14,623 nt of DNA from REEB95 sp050729835 (GTDB taxonomy: Bacteria > Pseudomonadota > Alphaproteobacteria > ATCC43930 > CGMCC-115725). Where the stretch lies: contig JBOHLS010000043.1 of NCBI GenBank assembly GCA_050729835.1, positions 1 through 14,623 of the forward strand, given 5' to 3'. The notes under the pieces were generated by a model, which saw only the letters and a list, made by a program, of their open reading frames with translations, made no database searches and was not told the DNA's origin. Both the position numbers and the translations under genes were made by a program. Position 1 is the stretch's first letter; each line of letters opens with the position of its first letter. Of the stretch, positions 6,794 to 13,226 are shown in pieces.

Positions 6794-8131
6794 TCATCCT
6801 TGAGCGGGCGCATCCGGCGCAACCGCCTTGCGTTCGAGCACGGCGACGAAGAACCCATCGGTGCCGTGCCGCGCCGGCGTCAGGCGCAGCATCGTGCCTT
6901 TCTCCGGCAGCTTGCCGCCGATGACGTCGCGCCAGACGCGCCAGGCTGGCAGCAAGGCGAAGTCGGGATGCGCGCCCATGAAAGACTCGATCTGCTGCTC
7001 GTCCTCCTCGCGCAGCAGCGAGCAGGTGGCATAGACCAGCCGTCCGCCGGGCTTCACCAGCCGCGAAGCCGAATCGAGGATGTCGGCCTGGAGCGCGGTC
7101 AGCTCGGCGAGGTCCTCGGGCTTCAGGCGCCACTTGGCGTCGGGATTGCGCCGCCAGGTGCCGGTGCCGGTGCATGGCGCGTCGACGAAGACTCGGTCGA
7201 AGCTCGCCTTGTGCCGCTTCACCCATTTGTCGCGCGCGCCCGACAAATGCAGGCGCTGGACGATGCTGGCGCCGGCGCGGCGCAGCCGCTCGGTGGCGCG
7301 TTCGAGCCGCCGAGCGGAAATATCGCTCGCAATTAAATGCCCCCGATTGTTCATGCTGGCAGCGAGCGCCAGCGTCTTGCCGCCGGCGCCGGCGCAGAAA
7401 TCGATCACCCGCATGCCGGGCTGTGCGTCGGCGAGCAGCGCCGCGATCTGCGAGCCTTCGTCCTGGACCTCGATCAAGCCGTCGCGGAAGGCGGGCAGGG
7501 TGCCGAGCGGCACGCGCTCCTTGAGGCGGAGGCCGAGTGGTGACAGCGCCGTCATCTCGGCTTCGACGCCGGCGCGTTGGAGCGCGATGCGCGCCTTGCC
7601 GCGGTCGCCTTTGAGCGTATTGGCGCGCAGATCGAGCGTCGCTTCGCCGTTGAGCGCAGTGGACTCGCGCGCCAAATCCTTGCCGAGCGCCGCCGCAAGG
7701 TGCGGCCCCAGCCATTCGGGATAGTTGCCGCGCACGTGCGGCGGCATGTCCTTGTGCTCGAGGTCGCGGCCGGCAAGCGACGACACCATCGCGTTCTCGC
7801 CGTCGGACAGCGGCGCCGGGCGGAAACGGTCGCCGTCGCAGGCCTCGCGGATTTGGCTCGCCTTCCAGCTTTCGACCAGCGCCAAAGCCGCCAGCAGGCG
7901 CCGCCGCGCATCCGCCGGCAGGTCGTTGCTGGTGCGCGCGATCCACCAATCGAGCTCCGCGCGGTGGCGCAGCACCGCGTAGATATGCGCCGAGATCGCC
8001 GCGCGGTCGGAGGAACCGGCGAAGCGGTGGCGGCGGAACCAGTCGGCGACGATGTCGTCGGCGGGCGCCGTCCCTTTGTCGATTTCCGCCAGTAGTCCGA
8101 TCGCCGCCTCGACCTGCGCGCCGGGCGTCAC
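6794..8131 (-). CDS. rsmB: RsmB/NOP2-family RNA (cytosine-5) methyltransferase
   Basis: The 445-residue product is a SAM-dependent m5C RNA methyltransferase of the RsmB (Fmu/Sun) family. In E. coli, RsmB methylates C967 of 16S rRNA; the exact target here is inferred. An N-terminal NusB-like helical domain (about 1-140) precedes a Rossmann methyltransferase domain with SAM motif DFCAGAGGK (244-252), motif IV DAPCTGTGTWRRNPD (317-331, Cys320) and motif VI ATCS (Cys370, the predicted nucleophile). The frame is open further upstream, but the preferred start is GTG at 8131. That GTG overlaps the guaB stop as GTGA and has AGGA a few bases upstream. The 4-base overlap suggests translational coupling to guaB. 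Another RsmB/NOP paralogue specificity cannot be excluded. Confidence 0.9.
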   Translation of the reverse strand: MTPGAQVEAAIGLLAEIDKGTAPADDIVADWFRRHRFAGSSDRAAISAHIYAVLRHRAELDWWIARTSNDLPADARRRLLAALALVESWKASQIREACDGDRFRPAPLSDGENAMVSSLAGRDLEHKDMPPHVRGNYPEWLGPHLAAALGKDLARESTALNGEATLDLRANTLKGDRGKARIALQRAGVEAEMTALSPLGLRLKERVPLGTLPAFRDGLIEVQDEGSQIAALLADAQPGMRVIDFCAGAGGKTLALAASMNNRGHLIASDISARRLERATERLRRAGASIVQRLHLSGARDKWVKRHKASFDRVFVDAPCTGTGTWRRNPDAKWRLKPEDLAELTALQADILDSASRLVKPGGRLVYATCSLLREEDEQQIESFMGAHPDFALLPAWRVWRDVIGGKLPEKGTMLRLTPARHGTDGFFVAVLERKAVAPDAPAQG

Positions 8132-9591
8132 AGGTCCTGCCGGTAGTTTGGCGACTCGCGGGTGATGGCGATGTCGTGGACGTGGCTCTCGCGTAGTCCG
8201 GCGCCGGTGATGCGCACGAATTTGCAGTTGCGCTGCATCTCGGCGATCGTCCGGTTGCCGGTGTAGCCCATTGCCGCCTTGAGGCCGCCGACCAGCTGGT
8301 GGACGACATTGGCCACCGGGCCCTTGTGCGGCACGCGGCCTTCGACGCCTTCGGGCACCAGCTTGAGCTCGCTCTGGACTTCCTGCTGGAAGTAGCGATC
8401 GGCCGAACCGCGCGCCATGGCGCCAACCGAGCCCATGCCGCGATAGCTTTTGTACGAGCGGCCCTGATAGAGGAAAACCTCGCCCGGGCTTTCGTCGGTG
8501 CCGGCAAAGAGCGAGCCGAGCATGACGCAATCGGCGCCGGCGGCGATCGCCTTGGCGAGATCGCCCGAGAACTTGACACCGCCGTCGGCGACCACCGGCA
8601 CGTTCTTCTTGCGGCAGGCCTCGACCACGTCGACGATCGCCGTCAGCTGCGGCACGCCGACGCCGGCGACGATGCGCGTCGTGCAGATCGAGCCCGGTCC
8701 GATGCCGACCTTGACCGCGTCGGCGCCGGCGTCGATCAGCGCCTCGGCGCCCTCGAGCGTGGCGATGTTGCCGGCGACGATCTGGGTATAGTTGCTGAGC
8801 TTGCGAATGCGGTTGACGGCATCAAGCACACGCGACGAGTGACCGTGCGCGGTGTCGACCACCAGCACGTCGACGCCGGCGTCGAACAACGCCTCGGCGC
8901 GTTTGACGCCGTCCGGGCCGGTGCCGGTAGCGGCGCCGACGCGCAGGCGCCCGGCCTCGTCCTTGGTGGCGTTGGGAAAGCGCTGCGATTTTTCGATATC
9001 CTTCACCGTGATCAGGCCGACGCAGCGGAAATCCTTGTCGACAACCAAAACTTTTTCGATCCGGTGCTGATGCAGCAGCTTCTTCGCCTCGTCTCGCGTC
9101 ACGGTCTCGCGCACGGTGACCAGATGATCCTTGGTCATCAGCTCGGCGATCGGCTGGTTGGGATTCGACGCAAAGCGCACGTCGCGGTTGGTGACGATGC
9201 CGACCAGCTTCCGGCTCTGGCGCTCGACCACCGGAATGCCGGAAATCCGGTTGTCGGCCATCAGCTTGAGCGCGTCGGCGAGAGTCGCGTCGGGATGGAT
9301 GGTGACCGGGTTCACCACCATGCCGGCCTCGAATTTCTTCACTTTGCGGACCTCGTCCGCTTGTTCGGTGATTCCGAGGTTGCGATGGATGACGCCGAGG
9401 CCGCCGGCTTGCGCCATGGCGATGGCGAGCGCGCTTTCGGTCACCGTGTCCATGGCTGCCGAAATCAACGGGATGCCCAGCGCCACTTCGCGCGTCAGGC
9501 GCGTCCGGGTGTCGGTGTCGGTGGGTAGGACGGCGGAGGCCGCAGGCACGAGCAGGACGTCGTCGAAAGTCAGCGCCTGCCGGATATCCAT
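8128..9591 (-). CDS. guaB: Inosine-5'-monophosphate dehydrogenase
   Basis: This enzyme oxidises IMP to XMP with NAD+, the committed step toward guanine nucleotides, and feeds XMP to GuaA encoded two genes on. The 487-residue protein has a TIM-barrel catalytic domain interrupted by two CBS domains (about 94-205) that in this family bind adenine and guanine nucleotides. Visible motifs are ALTFDDVLLVPA (6-17), the catalytic loop GIGPGSICTTR (296-306, Cys303), the phosphate-binding ADGGVKFSGD (335-344), and the flap with YRGMGSVGAM (383-392) and Arg399-Tyr400. The frame is open up to 9786, but the ATG at 9591 gives the normal MDIRQALTFDD start, and GGGAGG (9597-9602) lies 5 bases upstream. The stop overlaps the start of the rsmB-like gene. 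Confidence 0.97.
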   Translation of the reverse strand: MDIRQALTFDDVLLVPAASAVLPTDTDTRTRLTREVALGIPLISAAMDTVTESALAIAMAQAGGLGVIHRNLGITEQADEVRKVKKFEAGMVVNPVTIHPDATLADALKLMADNRISGIPVVERQSRKLVGIVTNRDVRFASNPNQPIAELMTKDHLVTVRETVTRDEAKKLLHQHRIEKVLVVDKDFRCVGLITVKDIEKSQRFPNATKDEAGRLRVGAATGTGPDGVKRAEALFDAGVDVLVVDTAHGHSSRVLDAVNRIRKLSNYTQIVAGNIATLEGAEALIDAGADAVKVGIGPGSICTTRIVAGVGVPQLTAIVDVVEACRKKNVPVVADGGVKFSGDLAKAIAAGADCVMLGSLFAGTDESPGEVFLYQGRSYKSYRGMGSVGAMARGSADRYFQQEVQSELKLVPEGVEGRVPHKGPVANVVHQLVGGLKAAMGYTGNRTIAEMQRNCKFVRITGAGLRESHVHDIAITRESPNYRQDL

Positions 9592-9605
9592 CAATGCCTC
9601 CCGTT

Positions 9606-9621
9606 CGCCCGGGCTCGGGCG
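9606..9621 (-). promoter_or_regulatory. GC hairpin beside the guaB ribosome binding site
   Basis: CGCCCG (9606-9611) and CGGGCG (9616-9621) form a 6-bp all-GC stem with a 4-base loop. It lies 3 bases upstream of the GGGAGG Shine-Dalgarno sequence (9597-9602) in the guaB leader. Its closeness could modulate ribosome access. It might also be a chance product of high GC content. Confidence 0.35.
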
Positions 9622-9634
9622 AGGTTGGCGCCGC

Positions 9635-9640
9635 ATAATA
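9635..9640 (-). promoter_or_regulatory. Candidate -10 element of the guaB promoter
   Basis: On the minus strand TATTAT lies about 45 bases upstream of the guaB ATG, in the 115-base gap after rlmE, and differs from TATAAT at one base. No good -35 hexamer is seen 16-18 bases further up (CTTCCC or similar), so the call rests on the -10 match and position. It would make guaB-rsmB-guaA separable from ppx-rlmE. Confidence 0.35.
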
Positions 9641-9706
9641 CACGGAAGCGTCTCTAAGGGAAGCGCGCCAAACGCCGCGCGACGCATGCCTCGGATGCCG
9701 GAAAGC

Positions 9707-10441
9707 CTAGGCGCCGTGCCCACGAAAGCCCTGCGCCACGAGATAGACCTCGGCCGATTCGCTGCGCGAGGCCGGCGGCTTGGCATGACGGATTTGCGCG
9801 AAGTCGCGCTTCAGGCGCTGCAACAGTTCGCCTTCGGCGCCGCCTTGATAGACCTTGCAGACGAAGGTACCGCCCGGCGCCAGCACTTCGGTGGCGAAAT
9901 CATAGGCGGCTTCGGCGAGCGCGACGATCTTCAGGTGATCGGTTGGGCCGTGCCCGGTTGCCGGCGCCGCCAAGTCCGATAGCACGATGTCGGCCGGGCT
10001 GCCGAGCGCTACTTTGATGCGCGCCGACGTGTCGGCGGCGGTGAAATCGGCGCGGATGAGCGTCGCACCGGCGATCGACGGCATGTCGAGCATGTCGACG
10101 CCGAGCACGAAGCCTTTGCCCCGGTCGCTGCCCGTCCGTTGCACAGCAATCTGCGTCCAGCCGCCGGGTGCGGCGCCGAGATCGACCACACGCGCACCCG
10201 GTTTCAGCACGCGGAAGCGGTCGTCGAGCTCGGCCAGCTTGAACGCCGCACGTGAGCGATATCCCAGCCGCTTGGCCTCGCGCACATAGGGGTCGTTGAG
10301 CTGGCGTTGCAGCCATTGGGTCGACGACGCCGTGCGACGGCGGGCGGTCTTAACGCGCACCGCGGCGCCGCGCGGCGGCCCGCCGCCCCGGGCGCCGGCG
10401 CCGCTGCGGCTGCCGGATGGCCACGATCCCTTGCGCGCCAT
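9707..10441 (-). CDS. rlmE: 23S rRNA 2'-O-methyltransferase RlmE (FtsJ/RrmJ)
   Basis: RlmE methylates the 2'-OH of U2552 in 23S rRNA (E. coli numbering) late in 50S assembly, using SAM. The 244-residue protein has a basic, glycine-rich extension of about 40 residues, then the FtsJ fold: SRAAFKL with Lys68, SAM motif VVDLGAAPGGWTQ (85-97), SDLAAPATG with Asp156, FVCKVYQG with Lys196, and ESAEVYL with Glu231. These give the K-D-K-E catalytic tetrad with nearly the same spacing as the E. coli enzyme (38, 124, 164, 199). SDLAAPATGHGPTDH is characteristic of alphaproteobacterial forms. The ATG at 10441 shares its first base with the ppx/gppA stop (TGATG), so the two genes are likely co-translated. 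The extra N-terminal basic tail is common in this class and may help RNA binding (inference). Confidence 0.95.
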   Translation of the reverse strand: MARKGSWPSGSRSGAGARGGGPPRGAAVRVKTARRRTASSTQWLQRQLNDPYVREAKRLGYRSRAAFKLAELDDRFRVLKPGARVVDLGAAPGGWTQIAVQRTGSDRGKGFVLGVDMLDMPSIAGATLIRADFTAADTSARIKVALGSPADIVLSDLAAPATGHGPTDHLKIVALAEAAYDFATEVLAPGGTFVCKVYQGGAEGELLQRLKRDFAQIRHAKPPASRSESAEVYLVAQGFRGHGA

Positions 10442-11466
10442 CAGGCGAGACGCGAGCCGCCGGCGTCGACCAGGCTCATCAGGATGCCCTCGCGGATGCC
10501 GCGATCGGCCACCGCGAGCTGCCCGATCGGCCAGAGCGAGCAGATCGCCTCGAGAATGGCACAGCCCGCGAGCACGAGGTCGGCGCGGTCCTGGCCGATG
10601 CAGGGATGCGCCGCGCGCTCGGCATAGGCCATCGACACGAGTTGGCGCGTGACGCGCGCGATCGACGCGAAATCGAGCGCGGAACCGTCAACGCGCGCCC
10701 GGATATAGCGCGGCAGGTTGAGATAGAGCGCACTCAGGATGGTGACCGTGCCGGAGCTGCCGAGCATCTGGACCTCGCCGGCGCGGATGTGCCGGCCGAT
10801 GGCAAAGCGCGCCTCGAAGGCCGCCAGGTTCTCGCGCATTTCCTCGACGATGGCGCGGTAGGTCGCCGCCGCGAGCTCGCGGCCGCCGTAACGGTCAGCG
10901 AAAGTGACGACGCCTTGCGGGATCGAGATCGAGCCCTCGATGATCGGCGCCACCGACGGATCGGGCGGCACCGAAACCCAAACCAGCTCGGTCGATCCGC
11001 CGCCGATGTCGAAGACCAGCGCGCGCGGCTTGCGGCGATCGAGCAGCGGCGCGCAGCCGGTCACGACCAGCCGGGCTTCCTCGTCGCTCGAGATGATCTC
11101 CATGACGATGCCGGTCGCCGCGCGGATGCGCTCGAGAAACTCGGCGCAATTCTGCGCGCGCCGACAGGCTTCGGTCGCGACGTAGCGCCCGGCGGCGACC
11201 CGCCGGCCGGCGACCCGCTCGGCGCAGATCCTGAGCGCCTCGATGGTGCGCGTCATCGCCACCTCGGAAAGCCGGCCGGTTGCGGCCAAGCCTTCGCCGA
11301 GCCGCACGATCCGCGAGAACGCCTCGACGACGCGGAAGCCGCTCCGGCCGGTGGCGCGGGCCATCAGCAGACGGCAGTTGTTGGTGCCGAGATCGAGGGC
11401 GGCAAAGGTCGCGGCACCCCCTTCGCCGATGAAAGGTTGCTGGGGCGGCGAGAGCGGTGTCGGCAC
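10441..11466 (-). CDS. ppx: Ppx/GppA exopolyphosphatase / pppGpp phosphohydrolase family protein
   Basis: Members of this ASKHA-fold family remove phosphate from polyphosphate or the 5' gamma-phosphate of pppGpp. Numbered from the GTG at 11466 (341 residues), the motifs are ALDLGTNNCRLL (23-34), a phosphate-binding SSDEEA (126-131), DIGGGSTEL (153-161), GSSGTVT (236-242), RADLVLAGCAILEAI (294-308) and VADRGIREGIL (319-329). The DLGTNNCRLL form and the lack of a C-terminal HD domain are typical of short alphaproteobacterial members. The start is uncertain: the frame is open to an ATG at 11628, but the extra 54 residues are Cys/Arg/Pro-rich and look non-coding, and neither start has a clear ribosome site. 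Choosing between Ppx and GppA activity is not possible from the sequence. It is coupled to rlmE by a one-base overlap. Confidence 0.9.
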   Translation of the reverse strand: MPTPLSPPQQPFIGEGGAATFAALDLGTNNCRLLMARATGRSGFRVVEAFSRIVRLGEGLAATGRLSEVAMTRTIEALRICAERVAGRRVAAGRYVATEACRRAQNCAEFLERIRAATGIVMEIISSDEEARLVVTGCAPLLDRRKPRALVFDIGGGSTELVWVSVPPDPSVAPIIEGSISIPQGVVTFADRYGGRELAAATYRAIVEEMRENLAAFEARFAIGRHIRAGEVQMLGSSGTVTILSALYLNLPRYIRARVDGSALDFASIARVTRQLVSMAYAERAAHPCIGQDRADLVLAGCAILEAICSLWPIGQLAVADRGIREGILMSLVDAGGSRLA

Positions 11467-11684
11467 GCGGCGGCTCGTTAAACGGGGTTTGACCGATGCT
11501 ACCGCATCGCCGCAGCGAAGCGAAGCCGCCTGGGGCCGGGCGCACGGCGCGTTTCCGCGCGATTGTTCGGCGGTGCAGCATGGGGCATGCGGTTGCAGCC
11601 GATTAAATGCGGCGCCCTCGACGCGCATATCACGGTCACGAGGTTGCCAATTCCGGCTGTCTCTCGGTTCGAAGGAGAAGTCTT

Positions 11685-11870
11685 ATGCGTACGTTGATGG
11701 TTTTGCGGACGCTCGTGCTCGCCGCCGCGTTGTCTGCGCCCCTTGCCCAGGTTGCATTGGCCAACCAGCAGGAGCAGCAGGCTATGGCCAGCCAAGGCGC
11801 GACTGCCGCGCCGTACTCTGATGCCAGCCCGTACAGCGATTCACTGCTGGCGCCCACTGTCGGCGACTAA
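11685..11870 (+). CDS. Small secreted peptide of unknown function
   Basis: A 61-codon gene starts at ATG 11685, with AAGGAG (11672-11677) 7 bases upstream, a strong ribosome site. Residues 1-27 look like a Sec signal peptide: Arg near the N-terminus, a hydrophobic core TLVLAAALSAPLAQV, and an ALA-N cleavage motif. The predicted mature part is about 34 residues, Gln/Ala/Ser-rich, with a doubled PYSD motif (PYSDASPYSDS) and an acidic end, and no cysteines. I do not recognise the family. A periplasmic or exported peptide is the reasonable inference. It is convergent with the lysR gene and the stop codons overlap. An upstream in-frame ATG at 11607 lacks a ribosome site and would destroy the signal peptide. 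Confidence 0.75.
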   Translation: MRTLMVLRTLVLAAALSAPLAQVALANQQEQQAMASQGATAAPYSDASPYSDSLLAPTVGD

Positions 11871-12829
11871 CGCCCCACATCACGGATTGAGCCGTCGCCG
11901 ATCGACGGCGGCTCAACCCGCGGTGTCAGGCCGTTCTTGAGATTACCTCGCAGAAAATTGATCAGCGCCTGCAGCGGCGCCGGCATGTGGCGCCGGCTCG
12001 GATAATAGAGGAAGAAGCCGTCCATTTCTGTCGGCATCCATGCGCCCAACAAGGGCGTTAGACGACCATCGGTAATCGCATCGTTGACATACTGCACGGA
12101 CGTGTAGAGCACGCCGACGCCGTCGAGCGCCGCACGCACGGCCATCTCGGGATCGTTGACGATCAGCGATCCCTCGGGCGCGATTTCGAAGCTCTTGCCG
12201 TTCTCGTGGAAGCGCCACGGTATGAAGCCGCCTCCGGGCAGACGGAACCGGATGGCGTTGTGGCGCAGCAGATCGCGCGGCGTCGCCGGCGCCGGATTAC
12301 GCGCGAGATAGGCGGGCGCCGCGATCAGGACCCTCTGGATCGGATCGGAAACGCGGACCGCGATCATGTCGCGGTCGACGCGGTTGCCCAGACGGATGCC
12401 GGCGTCGAAGCGATCGGCGACAATGTCGATCAGGTTCAAGTCGACCGAAATCTCGAGCTTGATGTCGGGATAGGCGGCGAAGAAGCGTTGCAGCACCGGC
12501 GCGAGAATAAAGCTCGCCGCCGGCGGCGGCACCGTAAGCCGAATGACGCCCGTGAGCTTGTCGCGGAAGGCGCGGACAGTGTCGATCGCCGCGTCGAAAT
12601 CGGCGAACAGCGGCCGCAATCGTTCGAGCAGGCGTTCGCCGGCCTCGGTCGGCGCCACGCTGCGCGTCGTGCGGTTGAGCAGGCGCACGCCCAGCCGCTC
12701 TTCGAGTTCGCGGATGGTCTGGCTGAGGGTGGAGGGCGAGATGCCGAGCGCAACCGCGGCCTTGGCGAAGGAGCGACGCTCGGCAATCGCCGCGAAGGCG
12801 CTCATCTCCTCGAAACCGGGATTCCGCAT
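11867..12829 (-). CDS. LysR-family transcriptional regulator
   Basis: The 320-residue product has the LysR layout. The N-terminal winged helix-turn-helix (about 1-62) reads MSAFAAIAERRSFAKAAVAL, ISPSTLSQTIRELEERLG and LLNRTTRSVAPTEAGERLL. A linker helix and a periplasmic-binding-like effector domain (about 90-295) follow, with GVIRLTVPP, PDIKLEISVDLNLIDIVADR and DAGIRLG. This is the CrgA-like subgroup that usually controls a nearby operon in response to a small molecule; the ligand cannot be read. The ATG at 12829 has GGAGA about 9 bases upstream. A T-N11-A palindrome lies 67 bases upstream and may mediate autoregulation. No divergent metabolic gene is present, since the next feature is tRNA-Gln. 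Its stop overlaps the convergent small peptide gene. Confidence 0.93.
   Translation of the reverse strand: MRNPGFEEMSAFAAIAERRSFAKAAVALGISPSTLSQTIRELEERLGVRLLNRTTRSVAPTEAGERLLERLRPLFADFDAAIDTVRAFRDKLTGVIRLTVPPPAASFILAPVLQRFFAAYPDIKLEISVDLNLIDIVADRFDAGIRLGNRVDRDMIAVRVSDPIQRVLIAAPAYLARNPAPATPRDLLRHNAIRFRLPGGGFIPWRFHENGKSFEIAPEGSLIVNDPEMAVRAALDGVGVLYTSVQYVNDAITDGRLTPLLGAWMPTEMDGFFLYYPSRRHMPAPLQALINFLRGNLKNGLTPRVEPPSIGDGSIRDVGR
11891..11909. terminator. Hairpin downstream of the small peptide gene (weak terminator candidate)
   Basis: GCCGTCG (11891-11897) and CGACGGC (11903-11909) form a perfect 7-bp stem with a 5-base loop, 21 bases after the peptide stop and inside the 3' end of lysR. There is no T-tract, so intrinsic termination would be inefficient. 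It may simply reflect lysR codons. Confidence 0.3.
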
Positions 12830-12895
12830 TATTTCGATTCTCCGAACGGCTCATGCGGATTCTAGCCATCCGGGCAAGACAGCGACCGTGCCAAT

Positions 12896-12908
12896 TTTGC
12901 AATGCAAA
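12896..12908. promoter_or_regulatory. Candidate LysR-type operator (T-N11-A palindrome)
   Basis: TTTGCAATGCAAA is a perfect dyad (TTTGCA, central A, TGCAAA) that satisfies the T-N11-A consensus of LysR-type binding sites. It stands 67 bases upstream of the lysR start, the usual distance for an autoregulatory site. The rest of the 12830-13024 gap shows no further clear motif. Confidence 0.5.
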
Positions 12909-13024
12909 CCAGCAGCGTCCACCGATCGGGCGTCGGCTATCCCGTTGCCGCGTCGAGCGGCTTGGCAACACCGGCTCTCCCCAAGCAGGTGAGGCCTGTG
13001 CTAAAAACCGCGCGAGGCCCCTGC

Positions 13025-13098
13025 TGGGGGATCGTCTAACGGTAGGACAGCGGACTCTGACTCCGCGAGTCTAGGTTCGAATCCTAGTCCCCCAGCCA
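13025..13098 (+). tRNA. tRNA-Gln (anticodon CUG)
   Basis: The 74-base sequence folds as a complete tRNA: acceptor stem TGGGGGA (13025-13031) with TCCCCCA (13088-13094), discriminator G and encoded CCA (13096-13098). The anticodon stem is GCGGA/TCCGC around the loop CTCTGAC, which places CTG at the anticodon, reading CAG glutamine codons. The T arm is CTAGG-TTCGAAT-CCTAG. It closely follows the alphaproteobacterial tRNA-Gln pattern. The CTAAAA at 13001-13006 may be a -10 element, but no convincing -35 was found. It is a possible integration target, and no integrase sits beside it here. Confidence 0.96.
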
Positions 13099-13146
13099 TT
13101 TCCGACATCCCGCGCATTTTCATCAAATTGCGCGCAGCCCCGGTTC

Positions 13147-13175
13147 GGCGGCCTTAGGGACCAGTTAAGGCCGCC
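13147..13175. terminator. 10-bp inverted repeat between tRNA-Gln and the kinase gene
   Basis: GGCGGCCTTA (13147-13156) and TAAGGCCGCC (13166-13175) are perfect complements around a 9-base loop. The stem lies about 50 bases after the tRNA and about 50 bases before the kinase ATG. A short run TCCTTAACTT follows but is not a real T-tract. It may terminate the tRNA transcript, or be an operator or leader structure of the kinase gene. Confidence 0.45.
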
Positions 13176-13226
13176 TCCTTAACTTGGCGTGCCGGCAGCG
13201 CGCGCTGGCGGCTTCATTGTGGCGGC

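Noticed and set aside
6780..8579. 599-codon minus-strand frame overlapping the rsmB-like gene and guaB
   Set aside because: It is the same strand in another frame, with an Arg/Ala/Pro-rich product, while the neighbouring frame contains all RsmB motifs.
8299..9528. 409-codon plus-strand open frame antisense to guaB
   Set aside because: It mirrors the strongly conserved guaB coding sequence. The His/Asp/Gly/Ala-rich composition is typical of the antisense of a GC-rich gene, and no family motif or ribosome site is seen.
10417..11481. 354-codon plus-strand open frame opposite ppx/gppA
   Set aside because: It is the antisense of a conserved ASKHA-fold gene, with low-complexity Asp/Arg/Ala composition.
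13025..13098. tRNA-Gln as an att site for the mobile element
   Set aside because: No integrase or repeated tRNA 3' end is found beside it, and the element's integrase lies against guaA instead.
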